Assembly (NCBI GenBank): GCA_964016105.1
Contig: CAXHEX010000005.1
Coordinates: forward strand, 186,001 to 250,000
Direction of reading: 5' to 3'
Source of the DNA: Ketobacter sp964016105
Lineage (GTDB): Bacteria > Pseudomonadota > Gammaproteobacteria > Pseudomonadales > Ketobacteraceae
DNA: 64,000 bases
The position numbers were made by a program, and so were the translations under genes. The notes beneath the pieces were generated by a model. The model was not told where the DNA came from. It worked only from the letters and a program-made list of their open reading frames with translations, and searched no databases. Below, piece after piece: positions 50,292 to 59,716 of the stretch; positions within the stretch are counted from its first letter, which is position 1; each line of letters opens with the position of its first letter.

Positions 50292-51445
50292 TAGCGGTTC
50301 TCCCATCGGTTTTCACGGGACTGCCGAAGCCGGTCTAACCCACGCACGGTTTCTGTGGAACTTGAGGAGCTGGACTTAGACTGCTGCTGCGATGAACTGC
50401 TGGGAAGCGACAACATGGAAGACTGTTTATTGCCCTGCAAGATTTTGTCGATGGGCAGGTACATCATGTTATTTCCACCTTCCACATCCACCATAACCTT
50501 AGAACTATTTCCGTACACCTGTTCCATAGCTTCTATATACAAGCGTCGACGGGTGACTTCTGGAGCCACCTTGTACTCTTCATAGAGGCGGTCAAAACGG
50601 TTGGCCTGACCTTTGGATCTTTCCACCACCTCTGCTTTGTAGGCGTTGGCTTCTTCAATCATGCGCTGCGCTTCACCACGGGCTTCTGGCACCACCTGGT
50701 TGGCATAGGCTTGCGCTTCGTTCTTAACCCGCTCTTCATCTTCCTTGGCTTTAATTACATCATCGAAGGCCGCTTTCACATCTTTGGGGGGATGGGCATC
50801 TTCAATGTTGAGCTTATCCACGAGCAGCCCGGTATTATATCGATCCAAATATTCCTGTAGCCGTTGATGCACTTCAACTGCGATAGCTTCACGACCATCG
50901 GTTAACACCCGGTCCATCTCGCTGCCGCCCACCACGTGTCGCAGCGCCGACTCCACCGAGTTACGCAAAGCGTCCACCGGATTGCTGGATTGCAGGAAAA
51001 ACGCTTTTGAGTCTTGCACCACGTATTGCACCTGCAAATCAATATCCACGATGTTTTGGTCTTCGGTAAGCATGGTTGCACGAACCGGCATGGAATTACG
51101 CTGGTTAACATCCACCTTCATTACGGTGTCAATGCCCCAGGGATTCCAGTGCAAGCCCGCACTGACGGTTTCGTGGTATTTGCCAAAACGCAGAACCACT
51201 GCCTCTTCGGCCTGTTCCACTCGGTAAAAGCCGGACACAAACCAAACCACCAATACCAACCCAAGCACTAGAAATAACAAGCCAAAGCCGCCACTGTCAT
51301 TACCAGAGCCGCCACCGCCCAGCATTCCGCCAAATCGATCCTGCAGTTTTTTGATCACTTCATCGAGGTCTGACTGACCACGCCCATCGCGGCCTCGCCA
51401 TGGATCTTGATTATTGCGCCCACCACCGGGCTCATTCCAAGCCAT
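50291..51445 (-). CDS. hflK: HflK, subunit of FtsH protease modulator
   Basis: A 384-residue SPFH protein. The N-terminus MAWNEPGGGRNNQDPW and a Gly-rich segment precede the transmembrane helix (about 55-78); then VEQAEEAVVLRFGKY, LHWNPWGIDTV, and ESALRHVVGGSEMDRVLTDGRE are typical HflK motifs. The C-terminal tail is low-complexity Ser/Gln-rich (SSSSQQQSKSSSSSS). It pairs with HflC in the HflKC cage. It lies 83 bp after hflX, in the order hfq-hflX-hflK-hflC known from E. coli. Confidence 0.95.
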   Translation of the reverse strand: MAWNEPGGGRNNQDPWRGRDGRGQSDLDEVIKKLQDRFGGMLGGGGSGNDSGGFGLLFLVLGLVLVVWFVSGFYRVEQAEEAVVLRFGKYHETVSAGLHWNPWGIDTVMKVDVNQRNSMPVRATMLTEDQNIVDIDLQVQYVVQDSKAFFLQSSNPVDALRNSVESALRHVVGGSEMDRVLTDGREAIAVEVHQRLQEYLDRYNTGLLVDKLNIEDAHPPKDVKAAFDDVIKAKEDEERVKNEAQAYANQVVPEARGEAQRMIEEANAYKAEVVERSKGQANRFDRLYEEYKVAPEVTRRRLYIEAMEQVYGNSSKVMVDVEGGNNMMYLPIDKILQGNKQSSMLSLPSSSSQQQSKSSSSSSTETVRGLDRLRQSRENRWENR

Positions 51446-51528
51446 AATTGCTCCGTTGTTGATTTTCTAGCATGGCAAATAGTATTGCATCTCAGTCGTT
51501 TATAGTAGGTCTATTATTCCGAAAGACA

Positions 51529-52842
51529 CTAATTTCGCAAGCCGACATCCCTTTCCAGTATACGTTCCGGTTCTAATTGAAATCGTTTCAGCATCTGTAA
51601 CCAGGATTTTTCCGGCATTCTAATAACCAAAAGGCTGTTACCTTCTGGGTCTGATTCTTCCGCTTGTACAGCTTTTAAACCGTAACAGTGGGCACGTACC
51701 GCCGCCATATCCGGAGACAATCGCAAGGTCCCTTCCACCATTCGGCGGCCTAAGCGCTCGTTTAAAGCCTGCTTAAGCAGATCCAGGCCTGCTCCGGTTT
51801 GTGCAGACAACCAAACCGATTCCGGTTCTCCCAAATCGTTGCGGTCAATCCTTGGAGCAAAGTCTCCCATCAAGTCAATTTTGTTATAGACCATCAAATG
51901 GGGAACGTCATGGGCTTCTATTTCCTGTAGAACTTCGTTCACTTGAAATATGTTGTCTTCCCGCTCTTCCGCGCAGGCATCCACCACGTGGAGCAGAAAA
52001 TCCGCTTCACGACTTTCTTCAAGGGTGGCACGAAACGCCTCAACCAGTTTATGGGGGAGATGACGGATAAATCCAACCGTGTCCGCCAAAATTAAATTCC
52101 CTAAATCCGGAATTTCAATCTTGCGCAGAGTGGGGTCCAAAGTGGCGAACAGCTGATCCGCCGCATAAACCTCAGATTCGGTAAGGCGATTGAATAGAGT
52201 AGACTTACCCGCATTGGTATAACCCACCAGGGAAACCGTGGGGATTTCCGCTTTCTTTCGCGCTCGTCTGCCCTGATCCCGCTGCTTACGCACTTTCAGC
52301 AGGCGCTGACGAATGTGCTTCACTCTGGCGCGCAACAATCTGCGGTCAGTTTCGAGCTGAGTTTCGCCGGGGCCACGCAGCCCTATACCCCCTTTCTGGC
52401 GCTCCAGGTGGGTCCAACCACGAACCAGACGAGTGGAAAGATGGTCTAGCTGGGCCAGCTCCACCTGTAACTTTCCCTCGTGGGTTCTGGCCCGCTGGGC
52501 AAAGATATCTAGAATGAGCCCGGTGCGATCAAGCACTCGACACTGCAGCTCCCGCTCAAGATTTCGCTCCTGGGTGGGGGATAGGGAGTGGTTAAAAATC
52601 ACCAAATCCGCTTCAAATTGCTTTACCAACCCGTGTAGCTCTTCCACTTTGCCCTGGCCTATAAAGAGCTTGGGGCTGGGTGATTGACGGGCAGCACGGA
52701 GCACTCCCAGGTTGTAGGCACCTGCGGAGTCCACCAGCATTTCGAATTCTTGCAAATCTTCGCTTTCAAATTCTTGGGGGAAGTCCACGTGCACCAGCAC
52801 GGCACGTTCCCCGCTTTGCGGACGGTCGAACAGTGATTCCAT
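51529..52842 (-). CDS. hflX: HflX ribosome-splitting GTPase
   Basis: A 437-residue HflX. The N-terminal domain contains KLFIGQGKVEEL and LVIFNHSLSPTQERNLE; the coiled linker has RARVKHIRQRL; the G domain has GYTNAGKSTLFNRLT (G1), DTVGFIRHLPH (G3) and NKIDLM (G4). It binds stalled or heat-damaged 70S ribosomes and splits them. Length and all motifs are normal. It follows hfq by 58 bp in the conserved operon. Confidence 0.96.
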   Translation of the reverse strand: MESLFDRPQSGERAVLVHVDFPQEFESEDLQEFEMLVDSAGAYNLGVLRAARQSPSPKLFIGQGKVEELHGLVKQFEADLVIFNHSLSPTQERNLERELQCRVLDRTGLILDIFAQRARTHEGKLQVELAQLDHLSTRLVRGWTHLERQKGGIGLRGPGETQLETDRRLLRARVKHIRQRLLKVRKQRDQGRRARKKAEIPTVSLVGYTNAGKSTLFNRLTESEVYAADQLFATLDPTLRKIEIPDLGNLILADTVGFIRHLPHKLVEAFRATLEESREADFLLHVVDACAEEREDNIFQVNEVLQEIEAHDVPHLMVYNKIDLMGDFAPRIDRNDLGEPESVWLSAQTGAGLDLLKQALNERLGRRMVEGTLRLSPDMAAVRAHCYGLKAVQAEESDPEGNSLLVIRMPEKSWLQMLKRFQLEPERILERDVGLRN

Positions 52843-52900
52843 TTAACGAGGATCTTGCTCTCGGTTTGGACCAGGGCAAATCAGCTGACGTGCTTGGATT

Positions 52901-53164
52901 TTATATCCCTGCGTCGCTGTTTCCGCCTTCGTGACCACCGCGCTCACCGCTGTGGGCACGAGGATTGCGGGCGGGTACCACTGTGGAAATGGCGTGCTTA
53001 TACACCATTTGATTCACAGTATTTCGCAATAGGACCACGTATTGGTCAAAAGACTCTACTTGGCCCTGTAATTTGATGCCGTTAACCAGGAAGATAGATA
53101 CGGGAATGCGTTCTTTACGTAAAGCATTTAGGAAAGGGTCTTGTAGACTATGCCCCTTAGACAT
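52901..53164 (-). CDS. hfq: RNA chaperone Hfq
   Basis: An 87-residue Sm-like protein with the Sm1 and Sm2 motifs SIFLVNGIKLQGQVESFD and VYKHAISTVVP, plus MSKGHSLQDPFLN at the start. The C-terminal tail is short and His/Gly/Glu-rich. The hexamer pairs small RNAs with mRNAs. It sits between miaA (65 bp upstream) and hflX. Confidence 0.97.
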   Translation of the reverse strand: MSKGHSLQDPFLNALRKERIPVSIFLVNGIKLQGQVESFDQYVVLLRNTVNQMVYKHAISTVVPARNPRAHSGERGGHEGGNSDAGI

Positions 53165-53229
53165 AATTTTTCTCCTTTTTGTGGCCCAAACTCGGGCTAA
53201 AAGATCTCAAAACAGTCAAACAAATAGGT

Positions 53230-54213
53230 TCAACCAGATAACGTCGGCTTTGATAGCATGTCTTCCAGGGGCAAAATTTTCAAGACCTTTTGCATTAAAT
53301 TTGCCTCGCTGGAATCCAACCAATGCAAGCCGCTCCAACTTCGTAACCAGGTTATCTGGCGTTTCGCCAACTGACGAGTTGCGATAATCCCTCGCTCCTC
53401 CATTTCAGCGTAGCTTATTTTGCCATCCAGACAATCCCACACCTGCCGATATCCCACGGCGCGCATGGAAGGCATCTCGGGTTGGAGGTCACCACGCTCA
53501 TAAAGTCCCTTGACCTCATCATACAAACCCAGGGTCAACATTTCGCGAAATCGCTGTGCGATTCTATCATGCAGAACAGCCCGGTCTGTTGGACTAATGG
53601 CTATATTGACTATATTGAAAGGACATTGTTCATTTTTTTGTTGCGCTTGCCACTGGGAAAGACTTTTTCCGGTTCCGCGATAGACTTCCAACGCTCTCTG
53701 AATACGCTGGCTGTCATTGGGATGCAACCGGGCCGCCGACCTGGGGTCAACCTGCTGCAACTGTTCGTGAACGTGGGGCCACCCCCTCTGTTCCGCCAAT
53801 GCCAAAATTTGCTGACGAATTACCGGGTTAGCCGCTGGTAGTGCTGCAATCCCTTCACGTAACACTTTGAAATACAGCATGGTCCCGCCCACCAACAGCG
53901 GGATCCGGCCTTGATTTCTGATGTCTGCCATTTCCACCAGAGCATCACGGCGAAAGTCGGCTGCAGAATAACTCTCTGCCGGATCCAAAAAATCAATCAA
54001 CCTGTGGGGTGCTTTGGCCAGGGTATCCCCATCCGGTTTTGCGGTGCCAATGTCCATACCTTTGTAAATCAAGGCCGAATCCACACTGATAATATCCATG
54101 GGGAAGCGTTGCACCAGCTCCACCGCCAAAGCGGTTTTACCAGAAGCGGTGGGCCCCATAAGAAATATGGCCCAGGGTTTATTGGGGTCCGGACCGGTGA
54201 CAGGGTCTGACAT
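53230..54213 (-). CDS. miaA: tRNA dimethylallyltransferase
   Basis: A 327-residue MiaA, which prenylates A37 of tRNAs reading U-starting codons. P-loop FLMGPTASGKTALAVEL, ISVDSALIYKGMDIGTAKP, PHRLIDFLDP and VGGTMLYFK are family motifs, as is AVGYRQVW in the last third. The ATG overlaps the mutL stop by one base, so translation is coupled. It is part of the mutL-miaA-hfq operon. Confidence 0.97.
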   Translation of the reverse strand: MSDPVTGPDPNKPWAIFLMGPTASGKTALAVELVQRFPMDIISVDSALIYKGMDIGTAKPDGDTLAKAPHRLIDFLDPAESYSAADFRRDALVEMADIRNQGRIPLLVGGTMLYFKVLREGIAALPAANPVIRQQILALAEQRGWPHVHEQLQQVDPRSAARLHPNDSQRIQRALEVYRGTGKSLSQWQAQQKNEQCPFNIVNIAISPTDRAVLHDRIAQRFREMLTLGLYDEVKGLYERGDLQPEMPSMRAVGYRQVWDCLDGKISYAEMEERGIIATRQLAKRQITWLRSWSGLHWLDSSEANLMQKVLKILPLEDMLSKPTLSG

Positions 54214-56087
54214 CAGCGCCCCCGCAAAAATAATTTGTCCAGCTCCGATATGGATAGCTGGGTCCAGGTGGGCCGGCCATGGTTACATTGACCACTGCGT
54301 TCAGTCACTTCCATATCCCGCAGCAAGGCGTTCATTTCTGGTACAGTTAACTTACGATTGGCACGCACGGACCCATGGCAAGCCATGGTGGCAAGCAATT
54401 CGTTAAGGCTTTCGTCAATTCGATCACTGCTGCCCTGGGCAACAATATCCGACAACACGTCCCTTACCAGGCTTTCAGTGTTGCCATTGCGCAATAGAAT
54501 GGGCAACTCACGCACCAGTATGCTTTCAGGGCCGGCCCGCTGAATCAAAAAACCCAAACGCTGAAACAAATCCCCGTGTTCTTCCGCACAGTCCGCTTCC
54601 TTGCTGCTCACCGCCAGGGTCAGAGGCACCAGCAACGGTTGGGCTCGGATTTTATCCTGCTGCCAACTGTTTTTAAGACGCTCATAGGTTATTCGCTCAT
54701 GGGCAGCATGCATATCCACCAGCACCAACCCTTCCCGATTCTGGGCCAGGATATAAACCCCGTGCAGTTGGGCTAAGGCAAAACCCAGGGGCGGAACCGA
54801 TTGGGGATCATCATCCATGGATGGGGCATCCCCATTCAAACCCATGGCCTGGGCTTGATCGGAGTCCGGATGAAAACGGGAATAGGCACCCATGGTTTCT
54901 GCCACCTGGGCTGGCGAAACACTGCCACTGCCAGTTCGACTTTGAAAAGATAGGGTGTTTTGCTGACGCATTTCTCCCGCTCCGCCACTTAATGTCGGGG
55001 ATGCAACACTACCGTGAGGCGATACCAGCTCAGACTCCATTTGTGTGGATGCCACCGGCATCCCCTGGGACTTCATGTGGTCCGGTGTTAGCTCCGCTAT
55101 GGCACGATGCAATGACCGAAACAAGAAATCGTGAACCTGGCGGCTTTCTCGAAAACGTACTTCGTTTTTGGTTGGGTGCACATTAACGTCTACCCCTTTT
55201 GGGTCCAACTCCAGATACAATACAAAGGCTGCATGACGACCGTGATACATCACGTCGCGATAGGCTTGTCGCACCGCGTGGTTCACCACCTTATCCTTAA
55301 CCACTCGGCCATTAACAAAGAAATACTGTAAATCCGCCTGACTGCGGGAAAAAGTAGGCAGCCCTAACCAACCCCAAAGCCGAAGCTCTCCCACTTCAGT
55401 ATCCATTCGTACCGCGTTTTCTATAAACGCTGGCCCGCACAATGCCGCCACCCGGCGATCCTGCTCCTGCTCACTGAGCGCAGGCTTTAGGCTATGCACC
55501 AGCCGCTGGTTATGGCGTAACTGGAAGCCCACGTTGAAATTCCCCAAAGCCAGCCGCTTCACCACCTCGTCCAGGTGGTTGAATTCGGTTTTTTCCGTGC
55601 GCAGAAATTTACGCCGCGCCGGTGTGTTAAAAAACAAATCCCGCACTTCCACCGTGGTGCCTCTGGGGTGGGCAGAGGCACTCAGGGACGCCTCCATATC
55701 GCGCCCCTCCGCCTGCACCTGCCAACCGGCTCCAGTTTCATCGGCACTGGAAATCAAACTTAAGCGGGCTACAGAACTGATGCTGGCCAGTGCTTCGCCA
55801 CGAAATCCCAAAGTCGCCACCCCTTCCAAATCATCCAGATCATGGATTTTGCTGGTGGCATGACGGGCAATGGTCAAAGGCAAATCATCCTGCTCAACGC
55901 CACCTCCATTATCACGCACACGAATCAGTTTCACCCCGCCCTGCTCGATATCCAATTCCAGGCGAGTGGCACCCGCATCCAAACTGTTTTCCAGCAGTTC
56001 TTTCACCACAGAAGCGGGTCTTTCCACCACTTCTCCTGCGGCAATTTGATTAGACAGGCGCGGGGACAGGCGATTTATTTTTGCCAA
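54213..56087 (-). CDS. mutL: DNA mismatch repair protein MutL
   Basis: A 624-residue MutL. The GHKL ATPase part has LSNQIAAGEVVERPASVV, ELLENSLDAGA, RDNGGGVEQDDL, TLGFRGEALASISSV and GTTVEVRDLFFNTPAR. The linker (about 340-430) is variable. The C-terminal dimerisation domain has VLVDMHAAHERITYERL; the last part CHGSVRANRKLTVPEMNALL with CNHGRPTW is standard. The metal-dependent endonuclease DQHA(X)2E(X)4E motif is replaced by DMHAAHERITYE, as expected for organisms with MutH-type or non-endonuclease MutL. Confidence 0.96.
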   Translation of the reverse strand: MAKINRLSPRLSNQIAAGEVVERPASVVKELLENSLDAGATRLELDIEQGGVKLIRVRDNGGGVEQDDLPLTIARHATSKIHDLDDLEGVATLGFRGEALASISSVARLSLISSADETGAGWQVQAEGRDMEASLSASAHPRGTTVEVRDLFFNTPARRKFLRTEKTEFNHLDEVVKRLALGNFNVGFQLRHNQRLVHSLKPALSEQEQDRRVAALCGPAFIENAVRMDTEVGELRLWGWLGLPTFSRSQADLQYFFVNGRVVKDKVVNHAVRQAYRDVMYHGRHAAFVLYLELDPKGVDVNVHPTKNEVRFRESRQVHDFLFRSLHRAIAELTPDHMKSQGMPVASTQMESELVSPHGSVASPTLSGGAGEMRQQNTLSFQSRTGSGSVSPAQVAETMGAYSRFHPDSDQAQAMGLNGDAPSMDDDPQSVPPLGFALAQLHGVYILAQNREGLVLVDMHAAHERITYERLKNSWQQDKIRAQPLLVPLTLAVSSKEADCAEEHGDLFQRLGFLIQRAGPESILVRELPILLRNGNTESLVRDVLSDIVAQGSSDRIDESLNELLATMACHGSVRANRKLTVPEMNALLRDMEVTERSGQCNHGRPTWTQLSISELDKLFLRGR

Positions 56088-56124
56088 TATCGGGTTCTCA
56101 CATTGGTATCACATTGGTAAATGA

Positions 56125-56150
56125 AATGAAGCCAGCAAGCTGGCTTCATT
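56125..56150 (-). terminator. 12-bp stem hairpin between amiB and mutL
   Basis: Arms AATGAAGCCAGC and GCTGGCTTCATT meet with a 2-base centre, 26 bp beyond the amiB stop and 38 bp ahead of mutL. The following minus-strand sequence TCATTTACC has only three T, so it may terminate only partly. Confidence 0.55.
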
Positions 56151-56176
56151 CACAGGTTTAATTAAGCAGATGATAA

Positions 56177-57577
56177 TCAGGAGTTGGGAATACGCAACAC
56201 CTGACCCACTCGAATCATGTGGTGGTTCTTGAGGTCATTATACCGCATTAAAGACGCCATATTGACCTGATACCGTTGCGCAATTTCTGATAGGGTCTCG
56301 CCCTGGGCTATACGGTGCTTGGCCGCCTGACGCAGCAGCTTACGAGCAGCGAAGTAGCTGCCAGGTGGCGGATGTTGATCAAAATAAGCAATAACACCGC
56401 GACTGATCGCCCTTGATAATTTAATCTGATGTTTTTGCGAACGTAATTTACTCTCCTCGGAGGGATTAGAAATAAACCCCGTTTCCACCAGGATGGAGGG
56501 GATATTGGGGGACTTCAATACGGCGAACCCCGCCTGCTCCAAATGCGGTTTATGCAAACGGGTTACGGTTCCCATTTCCCTCAGAACCATACCCCCCACT
56601 TTAATGCTGTGCTCCATACTTCCGTCCATGGCCAGATCGTAGATCACCTTATTCACCATGGGATCCTTATGGTCAATGGAAACACCGCCCAGCTCATCCA
56701 CTCTGTTTTCTCTCTCCGCCAACACCCTAGCCAGTGTACTTGTGGCGCCTTGACGGGACAGGGCGAAAACCGACGCTCCGCGGGCCTTTCGGTTGTCAAA
56801 AGCATCCGCGTGGATGGACACAAACAGATCAGCTTTATACTGCTTGCGCGCTATCTCGCGCCGATTTGCCAGGGTAATAAAACGATCATCTTTGCGCACC
56901 ATCACTGGCTCGATGCCTTTTTCGGCCTTAAGCACATTGTAAATGCGACGGGCAATTTGCAGCACCACGTCCTTTTCCTTGGTGCCCCTTGGCCCGATGG
57001 CCCCGGGATCATCTCCGCCATGGCCCGCGTCTATGGCCACCACAATGCTGCGCCCACCGGATACGCTGGTGGAATCTTCGTGGACCGGGGGTTTAGGCGC
57101 AGGCCGAGCCTGTTTAAATGGCTTGACCGCAGGAGAGCTGCCCAATTGCTTAAGATCAATGACCAAACGATAGCCATAGTTCTGGTTAGGTTTTAACAAA
57201 AAGCTTTTTGGCCTCAGCTTACCATTGAGATCCAACACCACCCGAAGGTCACCATTAGCCTGTGGAGCGCTGCGCACATTACGGAGAGGGCCATCATTGA
57301 ATGTAGCCAAATCCAGTGCAGCGCTTTTATTGGTATTGGGGATATCGATTACCACCCGGTCCGGGTTACTGAGGGTAAACAGGTGGTGCTTTACCGGGCC
57401 AGTGAGATCAAACACCACCCGGGTATCGTTGCCAGAGTTCGACGCCCTCACCCCTTTGATGGTTTCCTTAGCCCAAATATTTGCCCCATTGATGGCCAGC
57501 AGCAATATCACCACCGAACGCAAAAAAGGCTGCCATGACTTCTTCATACTCTGTTTCAATCTTCGTCCTAACCTCAT
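56177..57577 (-). CDS. amiB: N-acetylmuramoyl-L-alanine amidase (AmiB/AmiC type) with LysM
   Basis: A 466-residue exported amidase that splits septal peptidoglycan. After a signal peptide comes an AMIN domain (about 40-145, DTRVVFDLTGPVKHHLF), then the amidase_3 zinc domain (about 175-395) with IVVAIDAGHGGDDPGAIG, ERENRVDELGG, and the catalytic VETGFISNPSEE, and a C-terminal LysM (about 420-465, IAQGETLSEIAQRYQV). This AMIN-Ami3-LysM order is the AmiB type of Pseudomonas. It is normally controlled by EnvC/NlpD activators. It is 52 bp after tsaE and upstream of mutL. Confidence 0.93.
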   Translation of the reverse strand: MRLGRRLKQSMKKSWQPFLRSVVILLLAINGANIWAKETIKGVRASNSGNDTRVVFDLTGPVKHHLFTLSNPDRVVIDIPNTNKSAALDLATFNDGPLRNVRSAPQANGDLRVVLDLNGKLRPKSFLLKPNQNYGYRLVIDLKQLGSSPAVKPFKQARPAPKPPVHEDSTSVSGGRSIVVAIDAGHGGDDPGAIGPRGTKEKDVVLQIARRIYNVLKAEKGIEPVMVRKDDRFITLANRREIARKQYKADLFVSIHADAFDNRKARGASVFALSRQGATSTLARVLAERENRVDELGGVSIDHKDPMVNKVIYDLAMDGSMEHSIKVGGMVLREMGTVTRLHKPHLEQAGFAVLKSPNIPSILVETGFISNPSEESKLRSQKHQIKLSRAISRGVIAYFDQHPPPGSYFAARKLLRQAAKHRIAQGETLSEIAQRYQVNMASLMRYNDLKNHHMIRVGQVLRIPNS

Positions 57578-57629
57578 GAGCTTACTTGGCTTTGTCCATC
57601 TCTCTTTTTAGGCTTTTTTTATCTTACGG

Positions 57630-58109
57630 TCAAATTTTCGTTAATTCGCCTAACAGGTTTTGGCCCTTTTTGCCGATGGCTTTGACTTGGGCCCGACGCT
57701 GATGGTTACCATCCTTTACCCGGTTCAGTGTGACCACCAAATCCGCAGCGGGAATCCGATCCCCACCTCGCTCAGGCCACTCAATCAAACAGACAACGCC
57801 ATCCGCAAAATAATCCCTTATCCCCATAAACTCCAATTCTTCAGGGTCTGACAGTCGGTATAGGTCGAAGTGGTAAACCGCCAACTCACCGATCTGATAG
57901 GGTTCCACCAGGGTATAGGTTGGACTCTTAACCGAACCTGAATGACCCAAAGCCTGAATCAAAAAGCGGCTGAGCGTGGTCTTGCCCGCACCCAAGTCAC
58001 CTTCCAGGTAGATAATGCCCCCAAGGCGCAGCCCCTGGGCCAACCGCTCTCCCAACTCCTGAGTATCAGCTTCTGTATTAACATCAAGGCATAATGTATC
58101 TGTTGTCAT
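57630..58109 (-). CDS. tsaE: tRNA threonylcarbamoyladenosine ATPase TsaE
   Basis: A 159-residue P-loop protein needed for t6A37 formation in tRNA. The Walker A YLEGDLGAGKTTLSRFL, SPTYTLVEPY and HFDLYRLSDPEELEFMG are diagnostic. It lies between nnr (14 bp) and amiB, the classical nnr-tsaE-amiB-mutL order. Confidence 0.95.
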   Translation of the reverse strand: MTTDTLCLDVNTEADTQELGERLAQGLRLGGIIYLEGDLGAGKTTLSRFLIQALGHSGSVKSPTYTLVEPYQIGELAVYHFDLYRLSDPEELEFMGIRDYFADGVVCLIEWPERGGDRIPAADLVVTLNRVKDGNHQRRAQVKAIGKKGQNLLGELTKI

Positions 58110-58123
58110 ATGGCCGCCACTAA

Positions 58124-59650
58124 CTATTGGTTAACCAATTTTCTCATGTGGGGCATCAAATCCGTTGCCAACAAGCCCCGCTGCCCACCCTGTTGGGTGG
58201 CCCGGTCCCCTGCGGCGGCATGGACCCATACACCGGTTGCGGCCGCCTTACCCAAGTCAAGCCCCTGGGCCAATAGACCACCAATAGCACCGCTCAACAC
58301 ATCACCCATACCACCACTGGCCATTCCCGGATTACCGGAATGGCACACCCAGACCGAGCCATTCTGCTCCGCAATTAAGCTGCCAGCCCCCTTGAGCACC
58401 ACCGAGCCACCGTACATCTGCTGTAGGTGACGAACCGCTTCAAACCGATCCTGCTGGGAATCAACCTGGGCTTCGCCCGCCAATCGGGCCGCCTCTCCTG
58501 GATGTGGCGTTAATACCCAATTACCCCGTTTGGCTATCTGCAAACCTTCCTGCCTCCATTGGGCAAGTAAGTTCAAACCATCGGCATCTAACACCAGGGG
58601 TAAATTGGTTGCCAGCGCCTGTCGCAACAGGTGCTTACCCCACTCCTGCTGTCCTATTCCGGGCCCAACCACAATTACATCGGCTTTGGCCAACAGTGGA
58701 GCGATATTACCCCCGGTTTCCTGGCCCAGAACCATACACTCGGGCCGACGAGCCAAAATGGAGGCAATATGCTGGGGCCGTGTTACCACAGAAATCAAGC
58801 CGCAGCCCACTCTGCCTGCGGCTTCCGCCGCCATGGCCACAGCGCCGCCCATACCGAGATCACCACCAATGACCAATACATGGCCATTTTTACCCTTGTG
58901 GGACAGCCTGGAGCGTGGCGGCAACCATTGGGCCACATGACTCGCTCCCACCAACCTGGCGTCCGCAGGCACCTGATCCAACACCACTTTGGGAACCGAC
59001 AAAGAGGCAAACACCACCTCGCCCACATAGTCAGGAGCCTGGCCTGTGAACATGCCTTGCTTCAGGCCAATAAAGCTTACGGTACAATCCGCTTTCACTG
59101 CGGTACCCAGCACTACGCCGGTATCCGAACAAAGACCCGACGGTATATCCACCGCCAACACCGGCAAGCCGCTACTATTGATCTTCTCTATGGCAGCCGC
59201 GCAGTCAGGGCGCACAGCACCGTTCAGCCCCGTGCCCAGCAACGCATCCACCACCACATCGCCTGCGAAGCTTAACTCTTCATTAAAGGGCTCGAAAGAA
59301 GCGCCCGCGCTTTCCGCGAACTCGAAAGCGGTAAGGGCATCACCTTGGATTTTATTGGTATTGCCCAACTGAATCACGTGGGCCTCCAAGCCGGCTTTCT
59401 CGGCCAATGCGGCAACGATATAGCCGTCACCGCCGTTGTTACCGGCACCGCAAAAAACCACAATACGGGTGGCGTCAGGCCAGCGATCACGCATTAAGTC
59501 AAAGCACGCCTGCCCCGCTCGGCTCATCAAATCAAAACCCGCTATGCCCTGTTCCTGAATGGCAATTCGGTCAAGCTCACGAACACCGGCTGCAAGATAA
59601 AGGGAAGAAGGCAATTGGCTGGTATACTGTTTGGACGTTTCAACGGTCAC
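58124..59650 (-). CDS. nnr: Bifunctional NAD(P)H-hydrate epimerase/dehydratase
   Basis: A 508-residue fusion that repairs hydrated NAD(P)H. The N-terminal epimerase (YjeF_N, about 15-225) has GNNGGDGYIVAAL and VDALLGTGLNG; the C-terminal ADP-dependent dehydratase (about 235-505) has VIGGDLGMGGAVAMAAEAA, VVGPGIGQQEW, LDADGLNLL, TPHPGEAARL and GNPGMASGGMGDVLSG. It starts with a GTG at 59650. It is divergent from queG, with 66 bp between starts, and heads the tsaE-amiB transcript. Confidence 0.95.
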   Translation of the reverse strand: MTVETSKQYTSQLPSSLYLAAGVRELDRIAIQEQGIAGFDLMSRAGQACFDLMRDRWPDATRIVVFCGAGNNGGDGYIVAALAEKAGLEAHVIQLGNTNKIQGDALTAFEFAESAGASFEPFNEELSFAGDVVVDALLGTGLNGAVRPDCAAAIEKINSSGLPVLAVDIPSGLCSDTGVVLGTAVKADCTVSFIGLKQGMFTGQAPDYVGEVVFASLSVPKVVLDQVPADARLVGASHVAQWLPPRSRLSHKGKNGHVLVIGGDLGMGGAVAMAAEAAGRVGCGLISVVTRPQHIASILARRPECMVLGQETGGNIAPLLAKADVIVVGPGIGQQEWGKHLLRQALATNLPLVLDADGLNLLAQWRQEGLQIAKRGNWVLTPHPGEAARLAGEAQVDSQQDRFEAVRHLQQMYGGSVVLKGAGSLIAEQNGSVWVCHSGNPGMASGGMGDVLSGAIGGLLAQGLDLGKAAATGVWVHAAAGDRATQQGGQRGLLATDLMPHMRKLVNQ

Positions 59651-59716
59651 GGCGCATTTCCTTAATCAAGGGCAAGATAAAGAGCGCATTTTATAACATT
59701 GGTTTTGTCACTTCTA

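Noticed and set aside
54213..56087. MutL with endonuclease activity
   Set aside because: The DQHA(X)2E(X)4E metal motif is not present in its exact form (DMHAAHERITYE), so endonuclease function is not claimed.
56543..57196. 217-codon open frame antisense to amiB
   Set aside because: Amidase motifs on the other strand are unambiguous and this frame has His/Gln-rich shadow-like composition.
58631..59275. 214-codon open frame antisense to nnr
   Set aside because: nnr has complete motifs in both domains; the frame matches no family.
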